A stretch of DNA of 64,000 nt from an uncultured Collinsella sp. (GTDB lineage: Bacteria > Actinomycetota > Coriobacteriia > Coriobacteriales > Coriobacteriaceae): the NCBI GenBank assembly GCA_958427355.1, contig CAUACA010000008.1, positions 1-64,000 on the forward strand. Direction: 5' to 3'. The notes under the pieces were generated by a model. The model saw nothing but the letters and a program-made list of their open reading frames with translations. It was not told where the DNA came from and did no database searches. The position numbers and the translations under genes were made by a program. Shown in pieces: positions 14,079 to 22,722 of the stretch. The first letter of the stretch is position 1. Each line of letters begins with the position of its first letter.

Positions 14079-14867
14079 TTATGCGGCGGAGGAGGCGTCG
14101 TCCTCCTCGTCGAGGGCGGCGAAGAGCTTCTTGCCGTCGAGGAGACGTGTGGTGACGTTTCTCATGCGACCAATCTCTACGGTGCGCAGCGTGTCATCGG
14201 CACCTCGGGCGTCATAGACCGTTCCCAGCAAATACGAGATGCCATCGCGCTGCCTGATGGCAAAGGGGCGGAGTGTCATCCGTGCTACTTCGGTTTCGCC
14301 ACGTGCCGTGACGCTCGAAATATCAAAACTCACCGTGGTTCCATGGTCGATGGCCTGCTCGACGAGCTCGCACGTGTCGATGCGCTTGATGGGCGTGCGT
14401 GTTGCCTTGGTAGCCTTGCTGCCTGCGCTCGGAACGGGTTCGGGTGTATCGAGGTAGCCGCGAACGTCGGCACTCGCCATGGCAACTAAGTGCTGCGCCA
14501 TGCTCTTGCGGATAGCGATAGGCGTGGAGCGGTTGCGCATGACCATACCGTGGAGCCGGATGATCTCTTCATCGGTGAGCGGGCGGGTAAGAAGTTTGTA
14601 GCCCACGCCGCGTTTGTACTCAATTTCGTATCCGGCATGGCGAAGCGCGGAGATGGCGGTGTAGATGCTGCGCCGCGCCGCCGAGATGGGCATGCGGGCG
14701 GGGTCGTCGGGATGGGAGAGGCGCCGGATCAGCTCATCGGAAAGTATGGCCTTGTCTTCGCCGGTGTTTTCGCTCAAGAGCTGCAGGATGCGAACGGCGC
14801 GATAGGCTGCCATCGAGGCGGCGCCTCTCGTCGTGGTGTCGTAGGTTTCAACAGCGGCTTCGGTCAT
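14079..14867 (-). CDS. WYL-domain transcriptional regulator
   Basis: A 262-aa protein. An N-terminal winged-helix region (about 15-95; AYRAVRILQLLSE, IYTAISALRHAGYEIEYKRGVGYKLL) is followed by a helical linker and a C-terminal WYL-like beta domain (about 165-240; LRPFAIRQRDGISYLLGTVYDARGADDTLRTVEIGRM). WYL proteins sense small ligands or nucleic acids and control varied operons. The ATG at 14867 sits about 10 bases from GGAAAGGA; a GTG three codons earlier is too close to it. Targets are unknown; it is next to the ABC transporter operon but has its own spacer. Confidence 0.85.
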   Translation of the reverse strand: MTEAAVETYDTTTRGAASMAAYRAVRILQLLSENTGEDKAILSDELIRRLSHPDDPARMPISAARRSIYTAISALRHAGYEIEYKRGVGYKLLTRPLTDEEIIRLHGMVMRNRSTPIAIRKSMAQHLVAMASADVRGYLDTPEPVPSAGSKATKATRTPIKRIDTCELVEQAIDHGTTVSFDISSVTARGETEVARMTLRPFAIRQRDGISYLLGTVYDARGADDTLRTVEIGRMRNVTTRLLDGKKLFAALDEEDDASSAA

Positions 14868-15043
14868 CGTGCCCACGTCCTTTCCGTTTTGGGTGGCGAC
14901 GGTATGGAGCCTAGGACGCGGGGCTTTCCCAGGGGCGCAGGGCGCTCTGGGCGGTCGGTAGTCGTCGGCAAACGGCGGGTTGAGTTTTCAACAGCCCTAC
15001 TCAACTGACCAAAAACTTGCCAAAAGCTTGACGGATGCTGTTG

Positions 15044-15080
15044 AAAAAAAGCGTCTCTCGACCGATGTCGAGAGACGCTT
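15044..15080 (-). terminator. Intrinsic terminator after asnS
   Basis: AAGCGTCTCTCGAC (15049-15062) pairs with GTCGAGAGACGCTT (15067-15080). On the minus strand a run of T follows the stem. An extra 11-bp inverted repeat, TTTTCAACAGC (14985-14995) with GCTGTTGAAAA (15037-15047), lies just beyond. Confidence 0.9.
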
Positions 15081-15126
15081 GTGCGATGAGCGTTGGCGTG
15101 TGGCGACGCGAGCTAGCGTCCGACGA

Positions 15127-16530
15127 TTAGAAGTCGGCGTTGCCCACGGTGCGCGGGTGCGGCAGGACGTCGCGGATGTTGCCCACGCCGGTCAGATACA
15201 TGACCAAGCGCTCGAAGCCCAGACCGTAGCCGGCGTGCTTGCAGGAACCGTAGCGGCGCAGGTCAAGGTAGTACTTGTACTGCTCGGGATTCATGCCCAG
15301 GTCCTTGATGCGGGCCTCGAGCAGATCCAGGCGCTCCTCGCGCTGGGAGCCGCCGATAATCTCGCCGATACCGGGAACCAGGCAGTCGGCGGCGGCGACG
15401 GTCTTGGCGTCCTCGTTCATGCGCATGTAGAATGCCTTGATCTCAGCCGGGTAGTCGGTCACGAAGGTCGGGCGCTTAAAGTGCTCCTCGGTCAGGAAGC
15501 GTTCGTGCTCGGTTTGCAGGTCGATGCCCCAGCTCACGGGGTAGTCGAACTTGTGGCCGTCGGCGACTGCCTGCTCCAGGATCTCGACGGCCTCGGTGTA
15601 GGTAACGCGGGCAAAGTCGGAGTTGGCGACATGGTCCAGGCGCTCGAGCAGACCCTTGTCCATAAACTTGTTGAGCATATTGAGCTCGTCGGGGCAGGTG
15701 GCCATAACGTCCTTAAGGACGTACTTGAGCATGGCCTCGGCGTTGTCCATGTAGTCGTTAAGGTCGGCAAAGGCCATCTCGGGCTCGATCATCCAAAACT
15801 CGGCGGCGTGGCGCGTGGTGTTGGAGTTCTCGGCACGGAAGGTGGGGCCAAAGGTGTACACGTCACCAAAGGCCATGGCAAAGTTCTCGGCATTGAGCTG
15901 GCCGGACACGGTGAGGCTTGCATGCTTGCCAAAGAAGTCCTGGCTCCAGTCGACCTCGCCGGACTCGGTGAGGGGCGGATTTTTGGGGTCGAGCGTGGTC
16001 ACGCGGAACATCTCGCCGGCGCCCTCGCAGTCACTCGTGGTGATGATGGGGGTGTTGACGTAGACAAAGCCCTGCTCCTGGAAGAAGCGGTGGATGGCGG
16101 CAGCCGCGACAGAGCGGATGCGGAACACGGCGCGGAACAGGTTGGTGCGCGGGCGCAGGTGCTGCTGGGTGCGCAGGAACTCGACGGTTGCGCGCTTCTT
16201 CTGCAGCGGGTAATCCGGGGCGCTCGTGCCCTCGACCTCGATGGAGGTGGCAGAAAGCTCGAAAGGCTGGGGCGCATCGGGGGTCAGCTTGACGGTGCCG
16301 GTGCAAATGAGTGCGGCCGAGACGTTTTGATGGGCGATCTCGTCGTAGTTGTCGAGTGCCTCGCGGTTCATGACGACCTGCAGGTCGCGGAAGCAGCTGC
16401 CGTCGTTGAGCGTAACAAAGCCAAAGTTCTTCATGTCGCGGACGGACTTGACCCAGCCGGCGACGGTGACGGTCTGGCCGCCGAGCGACTCGGCATCGGC
16501 ATAGAGCTGCGCGATTTTGGTGCGGTTCAC
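15127..16530 (-). CDS. asnS: Asparagine--tRNA ligase
   Basis: A class II aminoacyl-tRNA synthetase charging tRNA-Asn. The N-terminal OB fold (VTVAGWVKSVRDMKNFGFVTLNDGS) is followed by the catalytic domain: motif 2 is TFRAENSNTTRHAAEFWMIEPE and motif 3 is GLGFERLVMYLTG. The GTG at 16530 gives 467 aa, the usual length (E. coli 466), and follows GGAGG at 16535-16539. Upstream ATG codons at 16542 and 16566 have no ribosome binding site. Presence of AsnRS suggests direct Asn charging rather than sole reliance on transamidation. Confidence 0.95.
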   Translation of the reverse strand: MNRTKIAQLYADAESLGGQTVTVAGWVKSVRDMKNFGFVTLNDGSCFRDLQVVMNREALDNYDEIAHQNVSAALICTGTVKLTPDAPQPFELSATSIEVEGTSAPDYPLQKKRATVEFLRTQQHLRPRTNLFRAVFRIRSVAAAAIHRFFQEQGFVYVNTPIITTSDCEGAGEMFRVTTLDPKNPPLTESGEVDWSQDFFGKHASLTVSGQLNAENFAMAFGDVYTFGPTFRAENSNTTRHAAEFWMIEPEMAFADLNDYMDNAEAMLKYVLKDVMATCPDELNMLNKFMDKGLLERLDHVANSDFARVTYTEAVEILEQAVADGHKFDYPVSWGIDLQTEHERFLTEEHFKRPTFVTDYPAEIKAFYMRMNEDAKTVAAADCLVPGIGEIIGGSQREERLDLLEARIKDLGMNPEQYKYYLDLRRYGSCKHAGYGLGFERLVMYLTGVGNIRDVLPHPRTVGNADF

Positions 16531-16642
16531 GTATCCTCCCATAACGGTTGAATGATAGTTATCCATACAGTTCGATATTCTAGCAGCTCGGCTCATTTGA
16601 GCTATACAGATAAAGCATTGGCGGGATGGTTTTTCAAACGAA

Positions 16643-16674
16643 AAGCGCCCGCGGCCAAATGGTCGCGGGCGCTT
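16643..16674 (-). terminator. Terminator after the PTS EIIA gene
   Basis: AAGCGCCCGCGGCC (16643-16656) pairs with GGTCGCGGGCGCTT (16661-16674) with one mismatch. On the minus strand it is followed by TTTTCG. Confidence 0.85.
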
Positions 16675-16711
16675 GACGAGGTGCCTTTTGGCTGTGTGGC
16701 GTGGGGCCTGG

Positions 16712-17275
16712 CTACTTGGTCTTGGCAACCAGCAGCGGGTCGCCAAGCTTGACGAGCGGGTTGCCGCCGATAAGCGTTCCAGACTCGCCGACATGGTCGA
16801 TGCTCTTAAGACGATCGAGCTCGGAGACGATGACGGTCACGATGTCCTCGTGACCAGCGGCCTTAATGGCCTCGCGGTCGAAGCTGATGAGCGGCTGGCC
16901 TGCCTTGACCTCATCGCCCATCTCGACAAAGCGGGCAAAACCCTTGCCGTTCATTTCCACAGTGCCCAGGCCAACATGGATGAACACGCGCAGGCCGTCC
17001 TCGGTGATCATGCCGATGGAGTGGTTGGTGACAGTGGTGGCACCGATGCGGCCGTTGGCGGGCGCATAGATGGTGCCGGTAATGGGCTCGATGCCATAGC
17101 CCTGGCCAAGCATGCCCGAGGCGATCGTCTCGTCGGGAACCTCGTCCAGGTTGACGAGCACGCCGTTGACGGGGGCATAGATGACGCCTTCGCGGGTGGC
17201 GAAGCTTGCTGCGGGCGGAACGGACGCCTCGCCGGCCGAGGTGAAGGTGGACTTAAGCGAATCGAGCAGACCCAT
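16712..17275 (-). CDS. PTS glucose-type EIIA component
   Basis: A 187-aa free-standing phosphocarrier. The phosphorylated histidine is H100 in FIHVGLGTV, with the helper H85 in TNHSIGM. It accepts phosphate from HPr and passes it to an EIIB. The start MGLLDSLKSTF follows TTGGAGG. A flexible N-terminus (1-27) precedes the EIIA fold. No EIIB or EIIC is adjacent, so it may serve unlinked permeases such as the EIIC at 53657; that link is conjecture. A perfect GAAACGTTTC palindrome lies 48 bp upstream. Confidence 0.92.
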   Translation of the reverse strand: MGLLDSLKSTFTSAGEASVPPAASFATREGVIYAPVNGVLVNLDEVPDETIASGMLGQGYGIEPITGTIYAPANGRIGATTVTNHSIGMITEDGLRVFIHVGLGTVEMNGKGFARFVEMGDEVKAGQPLISFDREAIKAAGHEDIVTVIVSELDRLKSIDHVGESGTLIGGNPLVKLGDPLLVAKTK

Positions 17276-17322
17276 AGTTGCCTCCAACTTAAATAGGCGC
17301 ATATCGCGCGTTTGGTTTGCCG

Positions 17323-17332
17323 GAAACGTTTC
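17323..17332. promoter_or_regulatory. GAAACGTTTC palindrome upstream of the EIIA gene
   Basis: A perfect 10-bp dyad of the kind bound by LacI/GalR-family regulators (half-site GAAAC). It lies between the minus-strand PTS gene and the plus-strand esterase gene, nearer the PTS start. No LacI-type gene is in the window. Confidence 0.5.
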
Positions 17333-17519
17333 ACATGTGTTTCGCGGCTTGGTCAACGCCCCCTATTCTACGCTGCCCAGCGATACCTCTGAGCTGGGAT
17401 TATGTGATATATCAGTTGAAGGGAAACTTATTGCCGGAGTGTTTCTGCGCCACGGGTTCAAGTGGAGTACGCTTGAAGGCGAAAAACAAGGGCGCATAAT
17501 TTGCGCGAAGGGAGCACAT

Positions 17520-18419
17520 ATGATTGTCGAGAACCATGCACTGTGGGGCGAGGAGCCGACCGAGGAATATCCGGCGACGTTTACGTATTTGGGTGCCGAG
17601 CCGCTCCCCGACAAGCCCAATGGCCGCCGCCCCGCGGCGATTATCTGCGGCGGAGGTGCGTTTACGCATATCGCTCCGCACGAGCAGGACCCGGTGGCGT
17701 TTGCATTTTTGGACCGCGGCTACCAGGCCTTTGTGCTCAACTATGTGACGAGTGGCACGGGTGACGTGAGCTTTCCGCACCCCCAGGCAGATCTTGCCAA
17801 GATGGTCGCCACGGTGCGCGCCAACGCAGACGAGTGGCATGTCGATCCTAAGCGTGTGTGCGTCGTGGGATTCTCGGCGGGCGGCATGATCTGTGCTTCG
17901 CTGGCAACGCAATGGAAGACTGGTCCCTTCGCGGGCTTGGCAGGGGCGCGTCCGGACGACATTCGTCCCGATGCCGTGGTGCTGGGCTATCCATTGCTCG
18001 ACTTTGCCTATGTGCGCGACATACAGACGCGCGATCCGCGCATTGACTTGCGTGTGCCCAAGACGGGCGGCAAGACGGGGCGCGATTTGCTCAACGACTA
18101 CCTGTCGATGGTGACGGGTGGCGAGGCAACTGACGAGCATTTGGCCGACATCTGCCCCACCACGCATGTTTCGCGTCAGATGCCGCCGACCTTTGTGTGG
18201 GGCGTGTCCGACGACAAAACGGCGCCGATCGCGCAGGTCTATCCGTTTGCCCAACGCATGGCAGAGGAGGGCGTCGCTTGCGAGATGCACGTCTTTGACC
18301 AGGGCGGTCACGGCCTTTCGCTCGGCAACGCCAACACCGCGGTCGACAACGAGGACAAGCAGGTGGCGGTCCGCCCCTGGATCCGCCTAGCCTTCCGCTT
18401 CCTGGAGCGCCATCTGTAA
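17520..18419 (+). CDS. Alpha/beta hydrolase (esterase of the BD-FAE/lipase type)
   Basis: A 299-aa cytosolic serine hydrolase. The oxyanion segment is IICGGGAFTH (41-50), the nucleophile elbow is GFSAGG with S119, the acid is in VWGVSDDKTAP and the histidine is in DQGGHGLSLG. It resembles acetylxylan/feruloyl esterase-like enzymes that deacylate carbohydrate esters. The start at 17520 follows GAAGGGA; an open frame runs further upstream but lacks a ribosome binding site. No signal peptide. It is divergent from the PTS EIIA gene, consistent with a role in sugar use, though the substrate is unknown. Confidence 0.85.
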   Translation: MIVENHALWGEEPTEEYPATFTYLGAEPLPDKPNGRRPAAIICGGGAFTHIAPHEQDPVAFAFLDRGYQAFVLNYVTSGTGDVSFPHPQADLAKMVATVRANADEWHVDPKRVCVVGFSAGGMICASLATQWKTGPFAGLAGARPDDIRPDAVVLGYPLLDFAYVRDIQTRDPRIDLRVPKTGGKTGRDLLNDYLSMVTGGEATDEHLADICPTTHVSRQMPPTFVWGVSDDKTAPIAQVYPFAQRMAEEGVACEMHVFDQGGHGLSLGNANTAVDNEDKQVAVRPWIRLAFRFLERHL

Positions 18420-18448
18420 GAGGACGGGCATCCCAGCCCTTCAATAAC

Positions 18449-18511
18449 TTGCGGTGAAATAGTTCCGATCTGGGGCATCAACCAGCCCATCCAGGAACTA
18501 TTCCACCGCAA
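18449..18511. repeat. GCGGTG-AATAGTTCC palindrome, copy 1
   Basis: TTGCGGTGAAATAGTTCC (18449-18466) pairs with GGAACTATTCCACCGCAA (18494-18511) with one mismatch. The same arms recur at 22585-22651 with a different loop. Both copies directly follow a plus-strand gene. No T-run follows. It is in the 472-bp gap before feoAB. Confidence 0.75.
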
Positions 18512-18563
18512 CTTCGTTTTTGATGCCCCGTCCGGAAACTGCGCCCCAGTTTTGCCTTTCAAG

Positions 18564-18732
18564 GTGGGACGCAGTTTCCCATAGGGCCTCGACTGGGAAA
18601 GCGCGTCCCGTTTCGAGCGGGGATTCCGGGATGCATTTTCCGTAAGAGGCCTGTTTGGGAAACCATATCCCGTTTCGAGCCGGAATTCTGGGATGTAGTT
18701 TCCCCGAGAGGCCTCATCGGGAAACTATGGCC
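18564..18732. repeat. Tandem imperfect 62-bp repeats upstream of feoAB
   Basis: About two and a half units repeat with a period of 62-63 bp. The landmarks are GGCCT at 18585, 18648 and 18710, GGGAAA shortly after each, CCCGTTTCGAGC at 18607 and 18669, and GGGATG then TTTCC. Units diverge by perhaps 20 percent. No reading frame is conserved. They lie between the esterase gene and the feoAB promoter region. Confidence 0.65.
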
Positions 18733-18815
18733 CTGAACTCTCCTGCCTGTCCCCATTGCGTCAATTTGCTGATTGAACATCGTTGTGTGTTCGCGCTATC
18801 ATGCATGGTTAAATT

Positions 18816-18840
18816 GGTTAGCCGTGGCAAACGGTTAGCC
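18816..18840 (+). promoter_or_regulatory. feoB: Paired GGTTAGCC sites upstream of feoAB
   Basis: Two identical GGTTAGCC octamers at 18816-18823 and 18833-18840 are 17 bp apart. The half-site resembles the GGTTAG core of DtxR/IdeR iron boxes, fitting an iron-repressed gene, but the full 19-bp dyad is absent. This is a suggestion only. Confidence 0.4.
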
Positions 18841-18891
18841 AAGGTGAACATAAATGCAACGCCCTGTGGGCGCCGGGGGAGGAACACGGAC

Positions 18892-21252
18892 GTGAAGCTC
18901 GATACGCTCGAGATTGGAAAGGACGCCGTTGTCGCATCGGTGACATCGGACGACCAGGCACTCCGACAACATATTTTGGACATGGGCCTAACACCGGGCA
19001 CCGAAGTCACCATGATGAAGTACGCCCCCATGGGCGACCCGCTCGAGATTCGCCTGCGTGGCTACGAGTTGACGCTGCGCAAGGACGATGCCGCACGGAT
19101 TGAGCTCGTGGGTGTTCACGACACCGATACGGGTCCGCGCGCTAACGCCGCAATCGGCACGACGGAGCACCCGGCACTCGGCGAGGGGACGTATTCGCCC
19201 CGTGCGGCAAAGACGGCCGTGCCCGAGGGCGCACCGCTTCATTTTGCCCTCGCCGGCAACCAAAACTGCGGTAAGACCACACTGTTCAACCAGCTGACGG
19301 GCTCCAACCAGCACGTTGGTAACTTTCCCGGCGTGACGGTCGACCGCAAGGACGGTACTATCCGCAACCACCCCGAGGCGGGCGTTACCGACCTGCCTGG
19401 CATCTATTCGCTGTCGCCGTACACGGGCGAAGAGATCGTTAGCCGTCAATTCATCCTTGACGAAAACCCCGACGCCATCATCGACATCATCGACGCTACC
19501 AACATCGAGCGCAATCTGTACCTGACGCTGCAGCTTATGGAGCTCGACCGCCCCATGGTCATCGCGCTCAACATGATGGACGAGGTGACGACCAACGGCG
19601 GTGCCATTGACGTCAACCTGCTCGAGAGTCTGCTGGGCGTGCCTGTTGTCCCCATTAGCGCTGCCCGCAACGAGGGTATCGGCGAGCTGGTGGACCATGC
19701 CTTGCACGTCGCGCGGTTCCGCGAACGCCCCGGCCGCTTGGACTTCTGCGCACCCGATGGTCCAGACGGCGGTGCGCTGCATCGCTGCATCCACGGCATC
19801 GCCAACCTTATCGAGGACCATGCCGCGACGGCGCACATTCCCGTGCGTTTTGCGGCGACCAAGCTGGTTGAGGGCGACGAGCTGGTGACCGAGGTGCTTC
19901 ACCTGGACCGTAACGAGCTCGACGCTATCGAGCACATCATTACCCAGATGGAGGGCGAGGCCGGCACCGACCGCCTGTCCGCGCTGGCCGATATGCGCTT
20001 TAGCTTTATCGGCGACGTGTGTGGGCGCTGTGTCGTCAAGCCGCACGAGAGCCGCGAGCACGTGCGCTCCGTCAAGATCGACCGCATCCTGACAGGTCGT
20101 TACACAGCCATTCCGGCGTTCCTGGTGATTATGGGCCTCGTCTTTTGGCTGACGTTTGGCGTGATCGGCGCGGCGTTGCAGGGACTCATGGAGGACGGCA
20201 TCGCTGCCGTCATCGCCTCGGCCGATGCGGGCCTCAAGGCGTTCGGCACCAACGACGTGGTGCGCTCGCTGGCTGTCGACGGCGTGCTTACGGGTGTGGG
20301 CAGCGTGCTGACCTTCCTGCCGATTATCGTCGTGCTCTTTTTGTTCCTCTCCATTCTGGAAGACTCCGGCTACATGGCGCGCGTCGCCTTTGTCATGGAT
20401 AAGGTGTTGCGTCGCTTTGGCCTGTCGGGCCGCAGCTTTGTGCCCATGCTCGTCGGTTTTGGCTGCACCGTGCCGGCTATCATGTCGACCCGTACGCTCC
20501 CATCCGAGCACGACCGCAAGATGACGGTCATGCTCACGCCGTTCATGAGCTGCTCGGCCAAGTTGCCGGTCTACGGTCTGCTGTGCGGGGCGTTTTTCCC
20601 ACAGGCAACGGTTCCCGCCATGGTCTCGCTCTATCTGATCGGCATTGCGGTTGGCTGTATCGCGGCTTTGGTGCTCAACCGCACGGCATTTAAGGGCGAC
20701 CCAGTGCCGTTTATCATGGAGCTCCCCAACTACCGCCTGCCGAGCGTCAAGACGACGGTGATGCTGGCATGGGATAAGGCCAAGGATTTTATTACCAAGG
20801 CCTTTACCATTATCTTTGCCGCTACGGTGGTCATCTGGTTCCTTCAGACGTTCGATATCCGCTTTAATGTGGTCGCCGATCAGTCGCAAAGCCTGCTTGC
20901 GGGCCTCGGCAGCATCATCGCGCCGGCGCTGGCGCCGCTTGGCTTTGGCGATTGGCGCGCATCCACGGCGCTCGTCACCGGACTTATCGCCAAGGAGAGT
21001 GTCATCTCGACCCTCACCGTGCTTTTGGGCGCGACCTCGCCCGCGGCACTGTCGACCATGTTTTCGCCGTTTACCGCCTATGTGTTCCTGGTCTTTACGC
21101 TGCTGTACCCGCCCTGCGTGGCGGCCATCGGCGCCGTCAGGAGCGAGTTGGGCGCGCGCTATGCCGTTGCCGTGTTCGCGTTTCAAGTGGCGGTCGCCTG
21201 GATCGTGGCGTTTGTCGTGCATTCGGCGGGCATATTGCTGGGGTTGGCTTAG
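18892..21252 (+). CDS. feoB: Ferrous iron transporter, FeoA-FeoB fusion
   Basis: A 786-aa protein importing Fe(II) across the cytoplasmic membrane. Residues 1-75 form a FeoA/SH3-like domain (HILDMGLTPGTEVTMMKYAP). A linker leads to the FeoB G domain: G1 GNQNCGKTTLFN (122-133), G2 NFPGVTVD, G3 DLPGIYSL, G4 NMMD. A helical GDI-like region and about ten membrane segments with two Gate motifs follow (GRSFVPMLVGFGCTVPAIM; FMSCSAKLPVYGLL). The GTG at 18892 has GGGGGAGG nine bases upstream; the longer frame upstream is non-coding. No separate feoA or feoC is present. Confidence 0.94.
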   Translation: MKLDTLEIGKDAVVASVTSDDQALRQHILDMGLTPGTEVTMMKYAPMGDPLEIRLRGYELTLRKDDAARIELVGVHDTDTGPRANAAIGTTEHPALGEGTYSPRAAKTAVPEGAPLHFALAGNQNCGKTTLFNQLTGSNQHVGNFPGVTVDRKDGTIRNHPEAGVTDLPGIYSLSPYTGEEIVSRQFILDENPDAIIDIIDATNIERNLYLTLQLMELDRPMVIALNMMDEVTTNGGAIDVNLLESLLGVPVVPISAARNEGIGELVDHALHVARFRERPGRLDFCAPDGPDGGALHRCIHGIANLIEDHAATAHIPVRFAATKLVEGDELVTEVLHLDRNELDAIEHIITQMEGEAGTDRLSALADMRFSFIGDVCGRCVVKPHESREHVRSVKIDRILTGRYTAIPAFLVIMGLVFWLTFGVIGAALQGLMEDGIAAVIASADAGLKAFGTNDVVRSLAVDGVLTGVGSVLTFLPIIVVLFLFLSILEDSGYMARVAFVMDKVLRRFGLSGRSFVPMLVGFGCTVPAIMSTRTLPSEHDRKMTVMLTPFMSCSAKLPVYGLLCGAFFPQATVPAMVSLYLIGIAVGCIAALVLNRTAFKGDPVPFIMELPNYRLPSVKTTVMLAWDKAKDFITKAFTIIFAATVVIWFLQTFDIRFNVVADQSQSLLAGLGSIIAPALAPLGFGDWRASTALVTGLIAKESVISTLTVLLGATSPAALSTMFSPFTAYVFLVFTLLYPPCVAAIGAVRSELGARYAVAVFAFQVAVAWIVAFVVHSAGILLGLA

Positions 21253-21372
21253 TTATTTATTGACGGCGCAACCTCTGTGTATCGAATTGTTTCGGTCCCG
21301 TGTCCGTTACTGACGGATGCGGGACCGTTGCTATATAATCGCCTCCGCTCAAAATGATTGGAGATGTTATAT

Positions 21373-22569
21373 ATGAGTCAGGCAAGGCAAGACGGCATCA
21401 CGCTCAGGCAGTGGCTCCCACTCGTCGGGCTCACCTGCTGTGCGTTCGTGTTCAACACGTCGGAGTTTATGCCCATCGGCCTTTTGACTGATATCGCCGC
21501 GTCGTTCTCGCTCACCGAGGCCCAGGCGGGCATCATGATCTCGGTCTATGCCTGGGGCGTCATGCTGCTGTCGTTGCCGCTCATGGTGTTCGCTTCGCGT
21601 TTCGAGTTTAAGCGGATGCTGCTGGGCGTGCTTGCCGTGTTCTCGCTCGGTCAGTTCCTGTCCGCTGTGGCGCCGACCTATCCCATCCTGGTCTGCGCGC
21701 GCCTGGTGGTCGCTTGCGCACATGCCGTGTTCTGGTCAGTCGCCTCGATTATGGCCTCGCGCCTGGTCGACACTCGCCACGGCGCGCTCGCCATCAGCAT
21801 GATCGCCACGGGCTCCTCCATCGCACAGATCTTCGGCCTGCCGCTCGGCCGCGCCATTGGCCTGGCCGTGGGCTGGCGTATGACGTTTGCCGTGGTCGGG
21901 GGCCTCTCAGCCATCGCGGCCGTCTACCAGGCAGCGGTGTTCCCGGCCATGCCGGCGGGTGAGCGCTTTACCGTCAAACAGCTGCCCGAGCTGCTCAAGA
22001 ACCCGCTCCTCATCGCGCTCTACGCAGTCACGGTCTTCATGGCGACCGGCTATTACGCAAGCTACAGCTATATCGAGCCTTTCCTGGCTCAGGTCGCCCA
22101 TGTCGACGCAAGCGCTATCACCATAACGCTGACGGCGTTCGGCTGCTCCGGTCTGCTCGGAAGCTGGCTGTTTGGCCGACTGTTCGATGGGCATCGCTTC
22201 CCGTTCTTGGCTATCACGCTCTCCGGCGTGCCGGTGGCCCTGCTGCTCATGGGGCCGGCCGCATCGTCGCTCGTGACAGTGCTTGCCGTCTGCGCACTGT
22301 GGGGTTGCTGCGCCACGGCCTTTAACGTGGCGTTTCAGGCCGAGCTCATCAAGCACACGTCGGCAGATTCATCGGCCGTCGCCATGTCGATCTTCTCGGG
22401 CCTGTTTAACCTCGGTATTGGCACGGGTACCGCGATCGGCGGCGCCGTGGTTTCGGGTCCCGGTATCGCCTGGATCGGCTGCGCGGGTGGCGCAATCGCC
22501 GCCGTGGGCGTCATCCTCGCTATCACAGTGATGTTCCCGGCCATACGCCGCGCAAAGCCTGTCGCCTAA
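21373..22569 (+). CDS. MFS transporter (DHA1, SotB/AraJ-like efflux)
   Basis: A 398-aa, 12-segment major facilitator protein. The start MSQARQDGITLRQWLPLVGL is followed by CCAFVFNTSEFMPIGLLTDIA, characteristic of the sugar-efflux/drug-efflux DHA1 group. Loop 2-3 has ASRFEFKRMLLG, and motif C-like RLVVACAHAVFWSVASIMASRL is present. The ATG at 21373 is nine bases from GGAG; the earlier ATG at 21358 is unsupported. Probably exports arabinose-like sugars or drugs; the substrate cannot be assigned. A strong palindrome follows the stop codon. Confidence 0.9.
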   Translation: MSQARQDGITLRQWLPLVGLTCCAFVFNTSEFMPIGLLTDIAASFSLTEAQAGIMISVYAWGVMLLSLPLMVFASRFEFKRMLLGVLAVFSLGQFLSAVAPTYPILVCARLVVACAHAVFWSVASIMASRLVDTRHGALAISMIATGSSIAQIFGLPLGRAIGLAVGWRMTFAVVGGLSAIAAVYQAAVFPAMPAGERFTVKQLPELLKNPLLIALYAVTVFMATGYYASYSYIEPFLAQVAHVDASAITITLTAFGCSGLLGSWLFGRLFDGHRFPFLAITLSGVPVALLLMGPAASSLVTVLAVCALWGCCATAFNVAFQAELIKHTSADSSAVAMSIFSGLFNLGIGTGTAIGGAVVSGPGIAWIGCAGGAIAAVGVILAITVMFPAIRRAKPVA

Positions 22570-22584
22570 TCACGTTCCCTCATC

Positions 22585-22651
22585 AGTTGCGGTGGAATAG
22601 TTCCTGTTTAAGGCCTCTGAAGGCCCAAGCAGGAACTATTCCACCGCAACT
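22585..22651. repeat. GCGGTG-AATAGTTCC palindrome, copy 2
   Basis: The left arm at 22585-22606 and the right arm at 22630-22651 are perfectly complementary over 22 bp. The inner loop holds a further AAGGCC repeat. Arms match copy 1 (18449) but loops differ. It starts 16 bp after the MFS stop codon. Confidence 0.8.
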
Positions 22652-22722
22652 TATTTTGGGGAAGAGGATACAAGCCGGGCATACAATGGATGTCGTTGTG
22701 TTGCGTTTACCGGGAGGTTGCT

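Noticed and set aside
17181..17519. N-terminal extension of the esterase reading frame across the PTS EIIA start
   Set aside because: The extension overlaps the EIIA gene and its promoter in antisense, and GAAGGGA supports the start at 17520.
18564..18732. CRISPR array
   Set aside because: Only about 2.5 diverged units of 62 bp, with no constant repeat/variable spacer pattern and no cas genes nearby.
18988..21222. 744-codon antisense frame over feoAB
   Set aside because: His/Arg/Asp-rich shadow of the sense frame with no recognisable domain or ribosome binding site.
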